Source of the DNA: Levilactobacillus enshiensis
GTDB taxonomy: Bacteria; Bacillota; Bacilli; Lactobacillales; Lactobacillaceae
Reading direction: 5' to 3'
Assembly (NCBI RefSeq): GCF_007115095.1
Contig: NZ_SULH01000007.1
Span: 1-61,831 of the forward strand
Length of the DNA: 61,831 bases
Shown in pieces: positions 53,295 to 61,831 of the stretch. A program made the translations under genes and the position numbers. The notes beneath the pieces were generated by a model. The model ran no database searches, had not been told where the DNA came from, and saw only the letters and a program-made list of their open reading frames with translations. Every line of letters starts with the position of its first letter. The stretch's first letter is position 1.

Positions 53295-53987
53295 TTACTT
53301 ACCTAACTTGGTCTTGTTGGTCATGTTCAACTTATCATCGAAGTCGTAGACAACTGGTTCACCAGTAGCCATTTCAAGGTCCATGATGTCATCGTCGGAG
53401 ATCCGTTCGATGTACTTGCTTAAGGCACGTAATGAGTTACCGTGGGCAGCAATGATCACATTCTTGCCATCAAGCAACTTAGGTGCGATTTGGTCTTCCC
53501 AGAATGGCATAACCCGTTCCAGAGTGACCTTCAAGTTTTCGCCACCAGGGACGATGTTAGGGTCCAAGTTAGCGTAACGTGGGTCCTTAACAGCTGAGCC
53601 TTCAGCGTCTGCAGCCAAAAGTGGTGGCAAGACGTCGTAAGAACGACGCCAGATGTGAACTTGGTCGTCACCGTACTTTTCAGCGGTTTCCTTTTTGTTC
53701 AGGCCTTGTAAAGCACCGTAGTGACGTTCGTTCAAACGCCAAGTCTTGGTTTCTGGAATCCAGAGTTGGTCTGATTCTTCCAAAACGTAGTGTAACGTCT
53801 TGATTGCCCGCTTGAGAACTGACGTGTAAGCGTAGTCGAAGGTCAAGCCAGACTCCTTGATCTTTTGACCAGCGGCCTTAGCTTCTTCAACACCCTTTTC
53901 GCTTAAGTCAACGTCAACCCAGCCAGTGAACTTGTTTGCTAAGTTCCATTCACTTTGGCCGTGGCGAATCAATACTAATTTTGCCAT
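53295..53987 (-). CDS. gpmA: 2,3-bisphosphoglycerate-dependent phosphoglycerate mutase
   Basis: A 230-residue enzyme interconverting 3- and 2-phosphoglycerate in glycolysis. It shows [10 protein letters not shown] with phospho-acceptor His9, [28 protein letters not shown], and the second histidine motif [13 protein letters not shown] at 53987 is preferred to the GTG one codon earlier. It is the only complete copy; its last 59 to 70 codons recur at 41993-42170 and 44080-44291, each with the same terminator and gene A behind. It is a core gene and serves here as the homology anchor of the accessory island. Confidence 0.96.
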   Translation of the reverse strand: MAKLVLIRHGQSEWNLANKFTGWVDVDLSEKGVEEAKAAGQKIKESGLTFDYAYTSVLKRAIKTLHYVLEESDQLWIPETKTWRLNERHYGALQGLNKKETAEKYGDDQVHIWRRSYDVLPPLLAADAEGSAVKDPRYANLDPNIVPGGENLKVTLERVMPFWEDQIAPKLLDGKNVIIAAHGNSLRALSKYIERISDDDIMDLEMATGEPVVYDFDDKLNMTNKTKLGK

Positions 53988-54117
53988 CACTGATAACCTC
54001 TTTCTGTCGTAGAATACCTTGTCATTTTACACCATCTGCCGCCAAATTTCAGCTCAATTGTGGCGTTCTTTACATGTAATCGTTTTCTTCTGTGAAGACT
54101 CCCATTTAAAACGCTAA

Positions 54118-54148
54118 AACGACCCAACCATCTGCGGCTGAGTCGTTA
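54118..54148 (-). terminator. Terminator of AI-2E transporter gene
   Basis: Minus-strand stem AACGACTCAGCC / GGTTGGGTCGTT followed by TTTAGCGTTTT. Confidence 0.7.
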
Positions 54149-54154
54149 TCTAAT

Positions 54155-55276
54155 TTACTCATCTTGATCGTTATTTTGACCGTGTTTCTTTCGGTACTCA
54201 CGCAACTTCTGGAGTTTCTGCACATCCACGTGTGGCGTCGGGTGCAGGCCATGGACCGGCCGCACGCCCAGAATGTCCAGGAAGAACGTGAAAATCGGCA
54301 CCCCAACAATCAGGCCCCAGACGCCAAATAACTGTTCACCCGCCAACAAGACGACGAACGTATAGAAGATTGGTAATTCCGTTCGACTCGCCATAAACTT
54401 CGGGTTCAGCACGTACGCTTCCAGTGCGTGGACCACCACGATCATCACTAAAATGTAGATAACGTAGCGCAGGCCCCCAACTGAGTACCCCAGAATAGCC
54501 AATGGGATAATCGACACGATCACCCCGGCCACTGGAATCAAACTCAACACGAAGATCATAATGGCTAACGTCGCCAACTGTGGCATCCCCATAATCGCCA
54601 GCACAATCGTGGTAATCACCGTGTTGCATAACGCGATAAAGAATTGCGCTTCCAAAACGACCCCAAACGTATTCACAAATTTCTTGGCAAAGAAACTCAC
54701 ATCGGCGAAGAACCAGCCATAGGTACTGGTCAAGAAGCGTTTGGAGAACTCGCTCATCTGCTTACTTTCAATGGTGAAGAAGAAACTCAAGATCATCGAC
54801 ATGAACAACGTGACCCCAAACGACCCAATCGTCGAAATGTAGGTCAACACTAATTTGGCCCCATTCTGTAACTGACTGACGATATCTGACGTCTTAATAT
54901 AATTGGTAACGTAATTGATGACCTCATTACTATTGTTTGCCGGATTCTGATAAAACTTATACAAGCTTTCAATCCCGGTGATCGACGACTTCAAGATCTG
55001 TGGCAAGTAGGTCGTGACCGCGCCATACAGGAGTCCCAAAATCAGAACGTACGTCACCGCCACGATCAATGTCGGCGGCAGCTTCACATACTTCCGAATT
55101 CCCTTAACCAGTTGTAGGACTAAAAATGTAAAGATAAACGTCAACAAAATCATATTCATTTCGGCCCGAATCAGCCACAACACGAAGATGATCAGTGCCA
55201 ACACGGTAAAGCGTCGGAGCTGAACGTTTTCAACAAAGCGTTGCCATAAACTCACTTGTGAATCTCCCCCATCCAA
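54155..55276 (-). CDS. AI-2E family transporter (YdbI/PerM-like)
   Basis: A membrane protein of up to 373 residues with about eight hydrophobic segments and the family's large soluble loop (IKTSDIVSQLQNGAKLVL region), ending with the FAMILY-typical PIFYTFVVLLAGEQLFGVWGLIVGVP. Two starts are possible: ATG 55276 or GTG 55255; GGGGGAG lies eight bases before the GTG, making the shorter form (366 residues) likely. The family includes exporters of AI-2 and Na+/H+ antiporters; the actual solute is unknown. Confidence 0.88.
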   Translation of the reverse strand: MDGGDSQVSLWQRFVENVQLRRFTVLALIIFVLWLIRAEMNMILLTFIFTFLVLQLVKGIRKYVKLPPTLIVAVTYVLILGLLYGAVTTYLPQILKSSITGIESLYKFYQNPANNSNEVINYVTNYIKTSDIVSQLQNGAKLVLTYISTIGSFGVTLFMSMILSFFFTIESKQMSEFSKRFLTSTYGWFFADVSFFAKKFVNTFGVVLEAQFFIALCNTVITTIVLAIMGMPQLATLAIMIFVLSLIPVAGVIVSIIPLAILGYSVGGLRYVIYILVMIVVVHALEAYVLNPKFMASRTELPIFYTFVVLLAGEQLFGVWGLIVGVPIFTFFLDILGVRPVHGLHPTPHVDVQKLQKLREYRKKHGQNNDQDE

Positions 55277-55386
55277 TTATCTCAGCAATAGCTCTATTAT
55301 ACCCTATGCCAGCCGTTTTCCTTAGTGGTTTCATTTACTTCCTTCAGCCGTGCCCCTTGCCTTTTACTATCACCTGCAGTCGCCAC

Positions 55387-55418
55387 ACAAAAGGGCCTGA
55401 GACAGGCATCTCAGACCC
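55387..55418 (-). terminator. Terminator of ROK regulator gene
   Basis: AGGGTCTGAGA / TCTCAGGCCCT stem with TTTT on the minus strand. Confidence 0.75.
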
Positions 55419-55452
55419 TACTGACGTCAAACGTAAATTTACGCATGACTGG

Positions 55453-56712
55453 TTATGATTCGACTCCCTCTAAAATAGCCGACCGCTGATTGCCGAATGT
55501 CAGTTGCAGGTCGTCCAGTCCAAGCGCCTTGTGAATGATGGCTGAAGCCCCACCCATCAAGGATGCTTCCTTTGAATTCTTCGTTAAGAGTAATGGTGCC
55601 TTCCGCAAAATGGCCATTTGGCTCACGTAGTCGCGAACCTTATCCATCAGTTCTGGCAACAGCTCCAGGATTGGCGCGTTGACCACGATAGCATCCGGCG
55701 CGAACGTGTTGGAGAGGTTCCCCAATACCTTGGCCAGGTAGTACGTAAACTCATCTAAAATGGACAACAGTTCTGGTCGGTGGCCCAAATAGTCCCGGCG
55801 AATCCGGTTGACGTCCACGCGGTCTAGCTTTTGATAGGCCATAATCCGCTGGAGCACCGGTCCCTCAGCCACATAATGATTGACTGTCTCTACATTTTCT
55901 TCGCGGTAGCGGTCAGCCATTGGACAGGTTCCAATGTTACCTGCTTCACCGTTGTGGCCGCGGTATAGATGTTCTTCCGTAATGATGCCGGCTGAGACTT
56001 GGTCGCGAATCGTCACAGAAATGAGGTTTCTGTACACGCCTTCGCCCGCAAAATCCCGTTCATAAATCGCTGATTCATTGGCTAAATTTTCCAAGACGAC
56101 CGGCACTTGGAACTTGTCGCTAAAGTACTTTGCGAGATCAAAGTTTTTAAAGCCCTTCAGTGAGGCGGCTAAAATCTGATTTTCATAAATGACGCCGTCC
56201 AAACCAAAGGCAATGCCTAACAGCCGTGAGTCGCTGGCCGCCATGGTATTCGCGATACGTTCATCGATCATGTCGAGCACCGTTGCGAGATCCACGTCAC
56301 GGGTCGACACACTCTCATAATTTTCCGACCGGCCATCCAGCCGACTGGTCACCAGTGAAAACCGTGACCGTAAAATGTTGATACTAATGACATAGCCATA
56401 CCCCACGTTTAGCAATGCCATCACTGGTTTCCGCCCACCGTTACGCGTGCTGACACCGTGACCAACCTCACGGATCAGCCCTTCATGCAGTAACTGGCTA
56501 TAAATATCAGAAACCGTCACTTTGTTTAAACTCAGATTACGTGAAATTTGACTACGCGAAATGGGTCCAGCGTTGACAATCTGTTGTAAAACTTGTTTCT
56601 CATTGGTTGTACGCATAATGTGTTTGTTGATAATCATAATTTTCTTGGTAACACTGCTCCCCCAATAGCTGTGTGGTGATTCGGGAATCAAATCAGTTTT
56701 AGGTTGCCCCAT
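55453..56712 (-). CDS. ROK family transcriptional regulator (XylR/NagC-like)
   Basis: About 419 residues: an N-terminal winged helix (NEKQVLQQIVNAGPISRSQISRNL then LNKVTVSDIYSQLLHEGLIRE) and a ROK kinase-like domain. The domain lacks a clear DxGxT phosphate motif, and the zinc motif is reduced (GHNGEAGNIGTCPMADRYRE with one Cys instead of three), so it is a regulator, not a sugar kinase. Start codon uncertain: ATG at 56712 or internal ATGs near MIINKHIMRTT. Probably a sugar-responsive repressor; the inverted repeat upstream may be its own operator. Target unknown. Confidence 0.85.
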   Translation of the reverse strand: MGQPKTDLIPESPHSYWGSSVTKKIMIINKHIMRTTNEKQVLQQIVNAGPISRSQISRNLSLNKVTVSDIYSQLLHEGLIREVGHGVSTRNGGRKPVMALLNVGYGYVISINILRSRFSLVTSRLDGRSENYESVSTRDVDLATVLDMIDERIANTMAASDSRLLGIAFGLDGVIYENQILAASLKGFKNFDLAKYFSDKFQVPVVLENLANESAIYERDFAGEGVYRNLISVTIRDQVSAGIITEEHLYRGHNGEAGNIGTCPMADRYREENVETVNHYVAEGPVLQRIMAYQKLDRVDVNRIRRDYLGHRPELLSILDEFTYYLAKVLGNLSNTFAPDAIVVNAPILELLPELMDKVRDYVSQMAILRKAPLLLTKNSKEASLMGGASAIIHKALGLDDLQLTFGNQRSAILEGVES

Positions 56713-57106
56713 CCCCCAAGATTGGTGCTCACCCGCTATCGAGAAGGCCGAATTACCTGACCCCCCTTAGTAGAATTTCTGATTCTACATACATAGTAAA
56801 TCACCCTTACCAATTTGGGATAAATAATGACTCGCGAATTTTCTGGCACTTTTTCGCCCGAATTTTCGGGAAATCGTTGCTATTGGTGGCTTTGTCGCGT
56901 CAAAATCGTACACATACCAATTAATTTTCTTGTTAAGATTATTAATCTATTTGTTTGCTGACTTTACCTTCATGTCAAATTTTGTGACCATTTCGTTCAA
57001 TATGGTTAGGTTTCCTTCCTAATTGCAAGTTTAACTGGACTTTTAGGGGTGATTTATGTTGTGGGCAATCATCATTTAGCCGCTGCTTATTCTAAGCGTA
57101 AAAAAA
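56713..57106. promoter_or_regulatory. Upstream region of ROK gene with inverted repeat
   Basis: Contains TAGAAT-TTCTG-ATTCTA (56771-56787), a candidate operator near the ROK regulator promoter. The rest is AT-rich with no supported gene; a seven-codon frame at about 57056 with AGGGGTG ahead of it is noted but unsupported. Confidence 0.45.
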
Positions 57107-57132
57107 CAAGCACGCCAGTTCAACGTACTTGC
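57107..57132 (-). terminator. Terminator of TPR-like gene
   Basis: Minus-strand AAGTACG / CGTGCTT stem, tail GTTTTTTT. Confidence 0.75.
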
Positions 57133-57143
57133 CTTTCCAGTTA

Positions 57144-58049
57144 TTATTTCAAATACTTCGCCGTGTACTTCGTCAGTGACATGTCTTTCTTGTTGGCCTG
57201 TTGAATTGCCACTCGAACATCTTGGTCACTCATCGCATCGGCTTGGCCACCCGCGGCGTTAATCGTCTTCCGCGCGTTATTGATCTGAGCCGCCGTGATG
57301 GTCTTACCATTCAGTTCCTGCTGACTCTGCGTCACCGTGTACTCATTACTGCCAGAGTATGCGCTAGCCGCCGACTGTTCGGAAGACGTCAGTGAAGCGC
57401 TAGAGCTGTGACTCGTTGCCGTGCTGCTGGAATCGTCGCTACTGCTGCTCGTCGACGATTCACTGCTGCTAGCTTCCGTAACCGCACTAGATTGACCGGC
57501 ATTATTTGCCTTCCGCAACTGGAGTGCCTGATCGTACAAGCCCTTGTAGTAGACTTCACGGAAGGTCGCGTTGTTAAAGAGTTCGTCCAGCGTCGTGTTG
57601 GATTGCCCATAGTTCAGCGCCTTATTTTGGCCCTGCGCCTTCGTCAGAATCTTCTTGAACTGCTTGTAGTTGGCCCGAATCAGCTTGACTTTCTTCACTT
57701 GTTTCGTTGCCCGCGTCACTAAGATACTCGACCCACCAGTCGTCTCCTTGACTGCTTGATAGTGCTCTTGGGCAGCTGCAAAGTGCCGCGCATCCAGATC
57801 ATTTTCACCGGAAACGTAACGTTGCGTCTGCGTTAAGTACGTCTGTGCCGTTTTGTCGTTCAATCGCCGTTTCAAAGCATTCTGAAAATAACTTTCGGCT
57901 TGTGTGTAATGTTTACTTTCAATGGCAGTACGCCCGTTGGCCATTGCCGCTTGGTACTCTTTGGTTGTTGCGTGGTGATTTGAATACGCGTAACCACCAA
58001 TCAGCAGTGCCACAACGATTGTTGCCACGACCCATACCCATTTTTTCAA
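57144..58049 (-). CDS. Membrane-anchored TPR-like protein with Ser-rich linker
   Basis: A 301-residue protein: N-terminal membrane anchor ([20 protein letters not shown]), a helical repeat region typical of TPRs (about 30-105: [21 protein letters not shown], then [15 protein letters not shown]), further helices, a Ser/Thr linker (about 193-235) and a C-terminal ~60-residue segment. The bulk would lie outside the membrane. No enzyme motif; likely a scaffold in envelope biogenesis. Divergent from cfa. Confidence 0.8.
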   Translation of the reverse strand: MKKWVWVVATIVVALLIGGYAYSNHHATTKEYQAAMANGRTAIESKHYTQAESYFQNALKRRLNDKTAQTYLTQTQRYVSGENDLDARHFAAAQEHYQAVKETTGGSSILVTRATKQVKKVKLIRANYKQFKKILTKAQGQNKALNYGQSNTTLDELFNNATFREVYYKGLYDQALQLRKANNAGQSSAVTEASSSESSTSSSSDDSSSTATSHSSSASLTSSEQSAASAYSGSNEYTVTQSQQELNGKTITAAQINNARKTINAAGGQADAMSDQDVRVAIQQANKKDMSLTKYTAKYLK

Positions 58050-58265
58050 AGTGAAAGACCCCCACTGGTTAATTGTAGCTACATTATACCATGCCTCTTC
58101 GCGGAATCGATGATTTTAGCCATAGGGAATCGCGCTGACCAAAGATTAAGCGGTTACATTGAAACCTCTCCTTACACTATCCCCCTCAGGAGGCGTATAA
58201 TGGCTGAGTATAATTCGTTTTCTTTGTGTCCAAATTTAACAAGAAAACCGGAAAGGACTCCTGAC

Positions 58266-59462
58266 ATGCTTGAAAAAACATTTTACAAAACGTTTCTGAG
58301 CCATACCTTCAACATCCCCGTCCGCGTTAACTACTGGGACGGCAGTAGCGATGTTTATGGGACTGGCACTCCCGAAATCACCATCACCATTCACGAGGCC
58401 ATTCCGGTCAAAGAAATCTCCCGCAACGCGTCTATCGCGCTGGGGGAAGCCATTATGGATGGCAAAATCGAAATCGATGGTAGTATTGAAGACTTACTGA
58501 CGGCCGCTTACGAAAACGCCGACAGTTTCTTCCATAACAAGAAGTTCATCAACTTCCTGCCCAAGCAAAAGCACACGGAAAAGGAAAGCAAGGCCGACGT
58601 GCAAAACCACTATGATATTGGAAATAACTTCTACAATCTGTGGTTAGACGACACCATGACTTACTCCTGTGCCTACTTTGAAACGCCCGAAGATGACCTT
58701 TACACGGCACAAATGAATAAGGTTCACCATATCATCAAGAAGCTTAACCCCCAACCTGGGAAGACCCTCTTAGATATCGGTTGTGGCTGGGGAACCTTGA
58801 TGTTGACGGCGGCGAAGGACTACGACTTACACGTGACAGGGATTACGTTAAGCCAGGAACAATACGACTACGTTAGCCAGAAGATCAAGGATGAAGGCCT
58901 CGAAAACGTTGCCGAAGTTCGTTTGGAAGACTACCGTGAACTGGGCAACGAACAATGGGACTACATCACGTCCGTCGGGATGTTCGAACACGTTGGCGCA
59001 GAAAACCTAGGCCAATACTTCGACTGCGTTCAAAAGTACCTGATGAACGATGGGGTCGCTTTGATTCACGGAATCACCCGGCAACAGGGTGGTGCCAACA
59101 ACGGCTGGCTCAACAAGTGGATCTTCCCCGGTGGCTACGTTCCCGGTTTAATCGAAAACACCACGCACATCATCGAAAGTGGTCTGCAGATCGACGACAT
59201 GGAACCCCTGCGTCGTCACTACCAAAAGACTGTTGAAATTTGGGACAAGAATTTCAATGAACATCGCGATGAAGTCGCCAAGATGTTCGACGACCGGTTC
59301 GTTCGCATGTGGGATCTTTACTTGCAAGCTTGCGCAGCGTCCTTCAAATCTGGTAATATTGACGTGATTCAGTATTTGATTTCTAAGGGCCCTTCAGCCC
59401 GGATGTTGCCAATGACCCGTGACTACATGTACACGGATAGTCAGGCCAAGGTAACCAACTAA
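58266..59462 (+). CDS. cfa: Cyclopropane-fatty-acyl-phospholipid synthase
   Basis: A 398-residue SAM-dependent enzyme that adds a methylene bridge to unsaturated membrane fatty acids, giving acid and stress tolerance. It shows [36 protein letters not shown] (SAM site, about 171-180), the ITLSQEQ and GMFEHVG motifs. The start is placed at ATG 58266 (AAAGGA upstream; [19 protein letters not shown] matches lactobacillus orthologues). A longer frame exists from 58110, and MAEYNS at 58201 has AGGAGG ahead, but the TATAAT there is more likely part of the promoter. Terminator at 59500. Confidence 0.93.
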   Translation: MLEKTFYKTFLSHTFNIPVRVNYWDGSSDVYGTGTPEITITIHEAIPVKEISRNASIALGEAIMDGKIEIDGSIEDLLTAAYENADSFFHNKKFINFLPKQKHTEKESKADVQNHYDIGNNFYNLWLDDTMTYSCAYFETPEDDLYTAQMNKVHHIIKKLNPQPGKTLLDIGCGWGTLMLTAAKDYDLHVTGITLSQEQYDYVSQKIKDEGLENVAEVRLEDYRELGNEQWDYITSVGMFEHVGAENLGQYFDCVQKYLMNDGVALIHGITRQQGGANNGWLNKWIFPGGYVPGLIENTTHIIESGLQIDDMEPLRRHYQKTVEIWDKNFNEHRDEVAKMFDDRFVRMWDLYLQACAASFKSGNIDVIQYLISKGPSARMLPMTRDYMYTDSQAKVTN

Positions 59463-59472
59463 TTCAGATGAA

Positions 59473-59548
59473 GTCGTGCGACCGCGGATTGCACGACGGA
59501 AAAAGCTTCAACTGACGGATTGATCACCGTTGGTTGGAGCTTTTTTTC
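59473..59548 (+). terminator. Tandem hairpins terminating cfa
   Basis: GTCGTGC / GCACGAC (59473-59498) followed by AAGCTTCAACTGACGG / CCGTTGGTTGGAGCTT with seven T (59500-59548). Confidence 0.88.
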
Positions 59549-59726
59549 TGGGAGAAAACTTGTAAAAATAACTGCACTACGTCTCTGATTGAACTCTGAC
59601 ATAATCTGTGTTGAGCCTCCCCCCAAATCGTTCTAAAGAATTAGCGTATCTCCGTCAGAACAAATATAAAAATATAAATTTTTCGTTCCCCTTCAATTGG
59701 CACATCAACCATGATATATTGGTGAT

Positions 59727-59760
59727 TGCTGAATATAGTCAGCATTAATTATAGTGTAAG
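59727..59760 (+). promoter_or_regulatory. Promoter region of secreted Ig-like protein
   Basis: Dyad TGCTGA-ATATAG-TCAGCA (59727-59744) over a possible -35 (TTGCTG), with TATAGT about 18 bases on. The preceding 59549-59726 shows no gene. Confidence 0.45.
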
Positions 59761-59775
59761 GGGAGAACTAATGTT

Positions 59776-60669
59776 ATGAGAATAAAGAAAATAATTATGT
59801 TGGCAATGTTGCTGACGATTGTTTCAGGCGGGGAAGTTACTGCGATGGCACAGACTAAGCAGATCAATAAATTTACGCATGTGAAAGTTTCTAAGCATAC
59901 CGTCTCGGGGAAGACGACCAAGTATGCTCACGTGAAATTGACTCATCTGAAACATAGCGAAAAGGTCAACACTAAAGCTGATAAGAACGGGAAATTTGTA
60001 CTCAAAGTTAGCCAAAATAATCTGACAAAATTAAGGTTTAAACTCAAAGCAGTGAAACAAGGATTTAAGGGACGCACTTATACGCATGCTATTAAGATAA
60101 CGAAGCCGGCCATTAATCATGAGACTGTTGCTGGACCAAATGCTACGAAGCCTGAAAATCTAGCTAAACCGCAAACGTTAGATGAAAATAATAATACAGG
60201 TAATACCAACAATAACAATCCATCTAAACCCGCTTTACCAGTCATTCCTTCAAAGTCTAATGAACAACTAATTAAAGAAAAGAAGGCACAGTTGGAAATA
60301 GCGAAAGATGCCTATGCAAAAATAGTTGTTGAACTTGAACCTGAATTTGCAAAATTATTCTCATCTTTCGAAGAATATGACGATGAATTCCTTACTGGCT
60401 ACCAATATGACATTGAACGAGCACGACTTGAAGTGCAACGAAAATTGACTACCGGAAATCCAGATGAAATAGCTATCGCCAAAAAAAACTTAGAATTGGC
60501 TAAAGATAAATACGAGAAATACTTACCTCTTTATATAGCAACGGATAAAAAGTTCTATGCCCTAAGAGGAAGAATTCGTCCTTTCGCCGACGCAGTCAAT
60601 AAATTGGCAAAAGAACTACAAATACTCCAGCCTGATGCACCTTATGAAGGCTCATACATCAACTATTAA
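59776..60669 (+). CDS. Secreted protein with Ig-like and helical domains
   Basis: A 297-residue protein: signal peptide (cleavage near AMAQ, residue 25), then an Ig-like carbohydrate-type domain (VSGKTTKYAHVKLTHLKH and DKNGKFVLKV, about 38-110), an Asn/Pro linker (about 120-160), and a helical, probably coiled domain (EQLIKEKKAQLEIAKDAYAK onward). No sortase motif, so it is released or loosely bound. AAGGGGAGA ribosome site. Role unknown; the domains suggest binding to the cell surface. Confidence 0.8.
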   Translation: MRIKKIIMLAMLLTIVSGGEVTAMAQTKQINKFTHVKVSKHTVSGKTTKYAHVKLTHLKHSEKVNTKADKNGKFVLKVSQNNLTKLRFKLKAVKQGFKGRTYTHAIKITKPAINHETVAGPNATKPENLAKPQTLDENNNTGNTNNNNPSKPALPVIPSKSNEQLIKEKKAQLEIAKDAYAKIVVELEPEFAKLFSSFEEYDDEFLTGYQYDIERARLEVQRKLTTGNPDEIAIAKKNLELAKDKYEKYLPLYIATDKKFYALRGRIRPFADAVNKLAKELQILQPDAPYEGSYINY

Positions 60670-60675
60670 CTCACA

Positions 60676-60714
60676 AAAGGAGAGTATCGCCAACACTTGG
60701 CAATACTCTCCTTT
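60676..60714. terminator. Bidirectional terminator
   Basis: Near-perfect AAAGGAGAGTATCGCCAA / TTGGCAATACTCTCCTTT with a three-base loop, between convergent genes. Confidence 0.85.
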
Positions 60715-60720
60715 ACTACT

Positions 60721-60936
60721 TTATAATTCTTTCAAAGTATCCCGCCATGACAAGCTCATCGTCGGCCATTTTTCTACCCATTCTGTTGGCCGGTTCTCCA
60801 AACTAGCTGCAACAGCTTGCTTGATATCGTCTTCATCATTAACCCGGCGCAAGCGAGTGTAGCCTGCCAATATAACTTTAATGATTTTTGAGTTGTTCTT
60901 TCCCCAAATTATATCCTGGCTTCTTTTACTCATCAT
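60721..60936 (-). CDS. Hypothetical 71-aa protein coupled to mazF remnant
   Basis: A small basic protein, MMSKRSQDIIWGKNNSKIIK at the start, ending WRDTLKEL. Its ATG overlaps the end of the MazF-like frame, so it was the next gene of that operon. With the upstream gene broken by an IS insertion its expression is doubtful. No family recognised. Confidence 0.5.
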   Translation of the reverse strand: MMSKRSQDIIWGKNNSKIIKVILAGYTRLRRVNDEDDIKQAVAASLENRPTEWVEKWPTMSLSWRDTLKEL

Positions 60937-61241
60937 CAATACTGAACAATAATTTGTACACAGAGATTATCTCTTCTAATTCTTTACGTGACACATGATC
61001 AACAATCTCTTCGTCAGTGACATGCCTTACCTGCAAATCTAAAGCTATTGTCTGGTCTAACAATACTTTCCCATAGACTGTCTGACTGCTAGTTAATTGA
61101 TGATACATCGGAAAATTACGCTCGGCACTGCTAATTGGCGCCACAATCGTCATGTTACTTGTCTGACAAACGAGATCATTGCTTAGCGCAACGCCGCCTA
61201 TTCATCTGTTCATGACCCCGGCTTGGATTAAAGTTAACGTC
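60926..61241 (-). pseudogene. MazF/PemK family toxin, truncated and frameshifted
   Basis: The C-terminal two thirds of a MazF-type ribonuclease is readable: ALSNDLVCQTSNMTIVAPIS, then TSSQTVYGKVLLDQTIALDL and ISVYKLLFSIDDE. Further upstream a different frame gives VIDVNFNPSRGHEQMNRR, the normal MazF N-terminal strand, so a frameshift lies near 61195-61200. At about 61241 the gene is cut by the right end of an IS200/IS605-type element, removing the start. No antitoxin gene is seen in the window. Confidence 0.75.
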
Positions 61242-61376
61242 AATTACCTCCGAATAAATTCGGAGGCTTGTCGCTCACGTGTCTGGCGACACAGTAGTCT
61301 AACATCTCAATTGAGACTCCTACTCGTAGTGGCAACATCATCGGGTAATTGACAGGTACCCGTTTAACTACCAGGT
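61236..61376 (-). ncRNA. Right end of IS200/IS605-type element; likely omega-RNA region
   Basis: About 140 bases between the tnpB stop and the mazF junction. It ends in a perfect subterminal palindrome CCTCCGAAT / ATTCGGAGG (61236-61255), typical of the single-strand transposase recognition hairpin. In TnpB-bearing elements this region encodes the guide RNA scaffold, with the guide taken from flanking DNA, here mazF. Exact RNA ends are not determined. Confidence 0.6.
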
Positions 61377-61831
61377 TTACCCAGTAGCCGTTACTTTTTT
61401 GATTTGGGGACGTTTGACCCCACGCAACCATTCTTCACCTAATAGCTTAATGTTCATGGCTCCTAGCCGATCATCGTTGGAGCGATATTGGCAGCGGCAA
61501 CAGTGATATTCATGCGTCTCGTGATGCCGATTAGTTTTCTCAATCAGGCCACATTGCGGACAACGCTGAGAGGTGAAGGCTGGGCTGATCTTCAAAACCT
61601 TACTTTGAACCGTTGCCGCTTTATAGGTTAGGAATAATTCTAACTGGAAGAAAGCCCAGGAACGGTGGCTGCTACGCAAAGCTTTAGGTAAATCATCTGT
61701 GTTGAACGTCACATTAGTTAAATCTTCTAAAGCAAAGAGCGTACGTGAGCCATAGATACTAACGAGTGTCTTAGCTAACCGATGATTCACATCAGTCATC
61801 CAGCGGTTCTCTCGTTGTGCCAATTGCTTCA
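61377..61831 (-). mobile_element. tnpB: TnpB (IS200/IS605 family), partial, N-terminus outside window
   Basis: The C-terminal ~150 residues of a TnpB RNA-guided nuclease; the frame is open to the right edge. It shows the RuvC-II Glu in ALEDLTNV, the zinc finger CPQCG...CCRCQY and the RuvC-III Asp in NDDRLGAMNI. TnpB proteins are RNA-guided endonucleases that promote element retention. Whether a TnpA transposase accompanies it cannot be seen. Confidence 0.9.

Noticed and set aside
41446..53987. Island considered as a prophage or integrative element with attachment sites
   Set aside because: No integrase, relaxase, phage structural or excisionase gene is visible, and the repeats are hundreds of bases long, unlike short att cores.
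57056..57079. Seven-codon leader peptide (AGGGGTG then ATG TTG TGG)
   Set aside because: No attenuator-like structure or regulated gene directly behind it; likely chance.

Overview
The window reads as a chromosomal segment of a Gram-positive lactic acid bacterium of the family Lactobacillaceae. The evidence is two giant adhesins with KxYKxGKxW-type signal peptides and MBG repeats, an LPQTG sorting signal, a DrrAB/MarR efflux cassette, an OppA-type lipoprotein, a Lactobacillus-type cyclopropane fatty acid synthase, AGGAGG ribosome binding sites and strong intrinsic terminators. Genus is inference only (Levilactobacillus or a near relative would fit). No rRNA, tRNA or CRISPR array was seen.

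Left part (1-29.3 kb): two paralogous lectin-like/MBG adhesins (1-4072, running off the left edge, and 10988-18052), both apparently starting at TTG. Between them lie a small unknown gene, a frameshifted secreted protein, a HigB/HigA-like toxin-antitoxin pair whose antitoxin carries an ImmA/IrrE-type peptidase domain, and a DrrAB-type ABC exporter divergent from a MarR regulator. Next come a HIT protein, a membrane-linked XRE regulator, a CPBP protease, a LysR/tautomerase pair, a TauE exporter with its TetR repressor and a double operator, a serine-rich surface protein with a 9-nt repeat and an atypical sorting signal, and an oligopeptide-binding lipoprotein.

Middle (29.6-41.2 kb): a DinJ/YafQ toxin-antitoxin pair, a frameshifted HXXEE protein with a TetR regulator, and two minus-strand operons around a LysR regulator. 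One encodes SDR, DUF2255, aldo-keto reductase and zinc alcohol dehydrogenase. The other encodes an acetyltransferase, a cyclophilin-like lipoprotein and three alpha/beta hydrolases. Together they look like a redox and ester-hydrolysis island. A secreted lipase-like protein follows.

Accessory island (41.4-54.0 kb): the most notable part. One intact gpmA (53295-53987) is followed by an 85-residue unknown gene, here called gene A. The unit [3' end of gpmA - terminator - gene A - gene B or its remnant] occurs three times in the same orientation. Between the copies lie an HNH-type protein, a repeat-HEPN-RES fusion with small genes, and a three-gene McrB/McrC/coiled-coil operon. This resembles a defence island built by repeated insertion through homology to the gpmA 3' region. 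Decayed copies of genes A and B also occur at 30.2 and 31.8 kb around other accessory genes.

Right part (54.1-61.8 kb): an AI-2E family transporter, a ROK-type regulator, a membrane TPR-like protein, cyclopropane fatty acid synthase, a secreted Ig-like/helical protein, and a mazF gene interrupted by the right end of an IS200/IS605-type element whose TnpB runs off the right edge.
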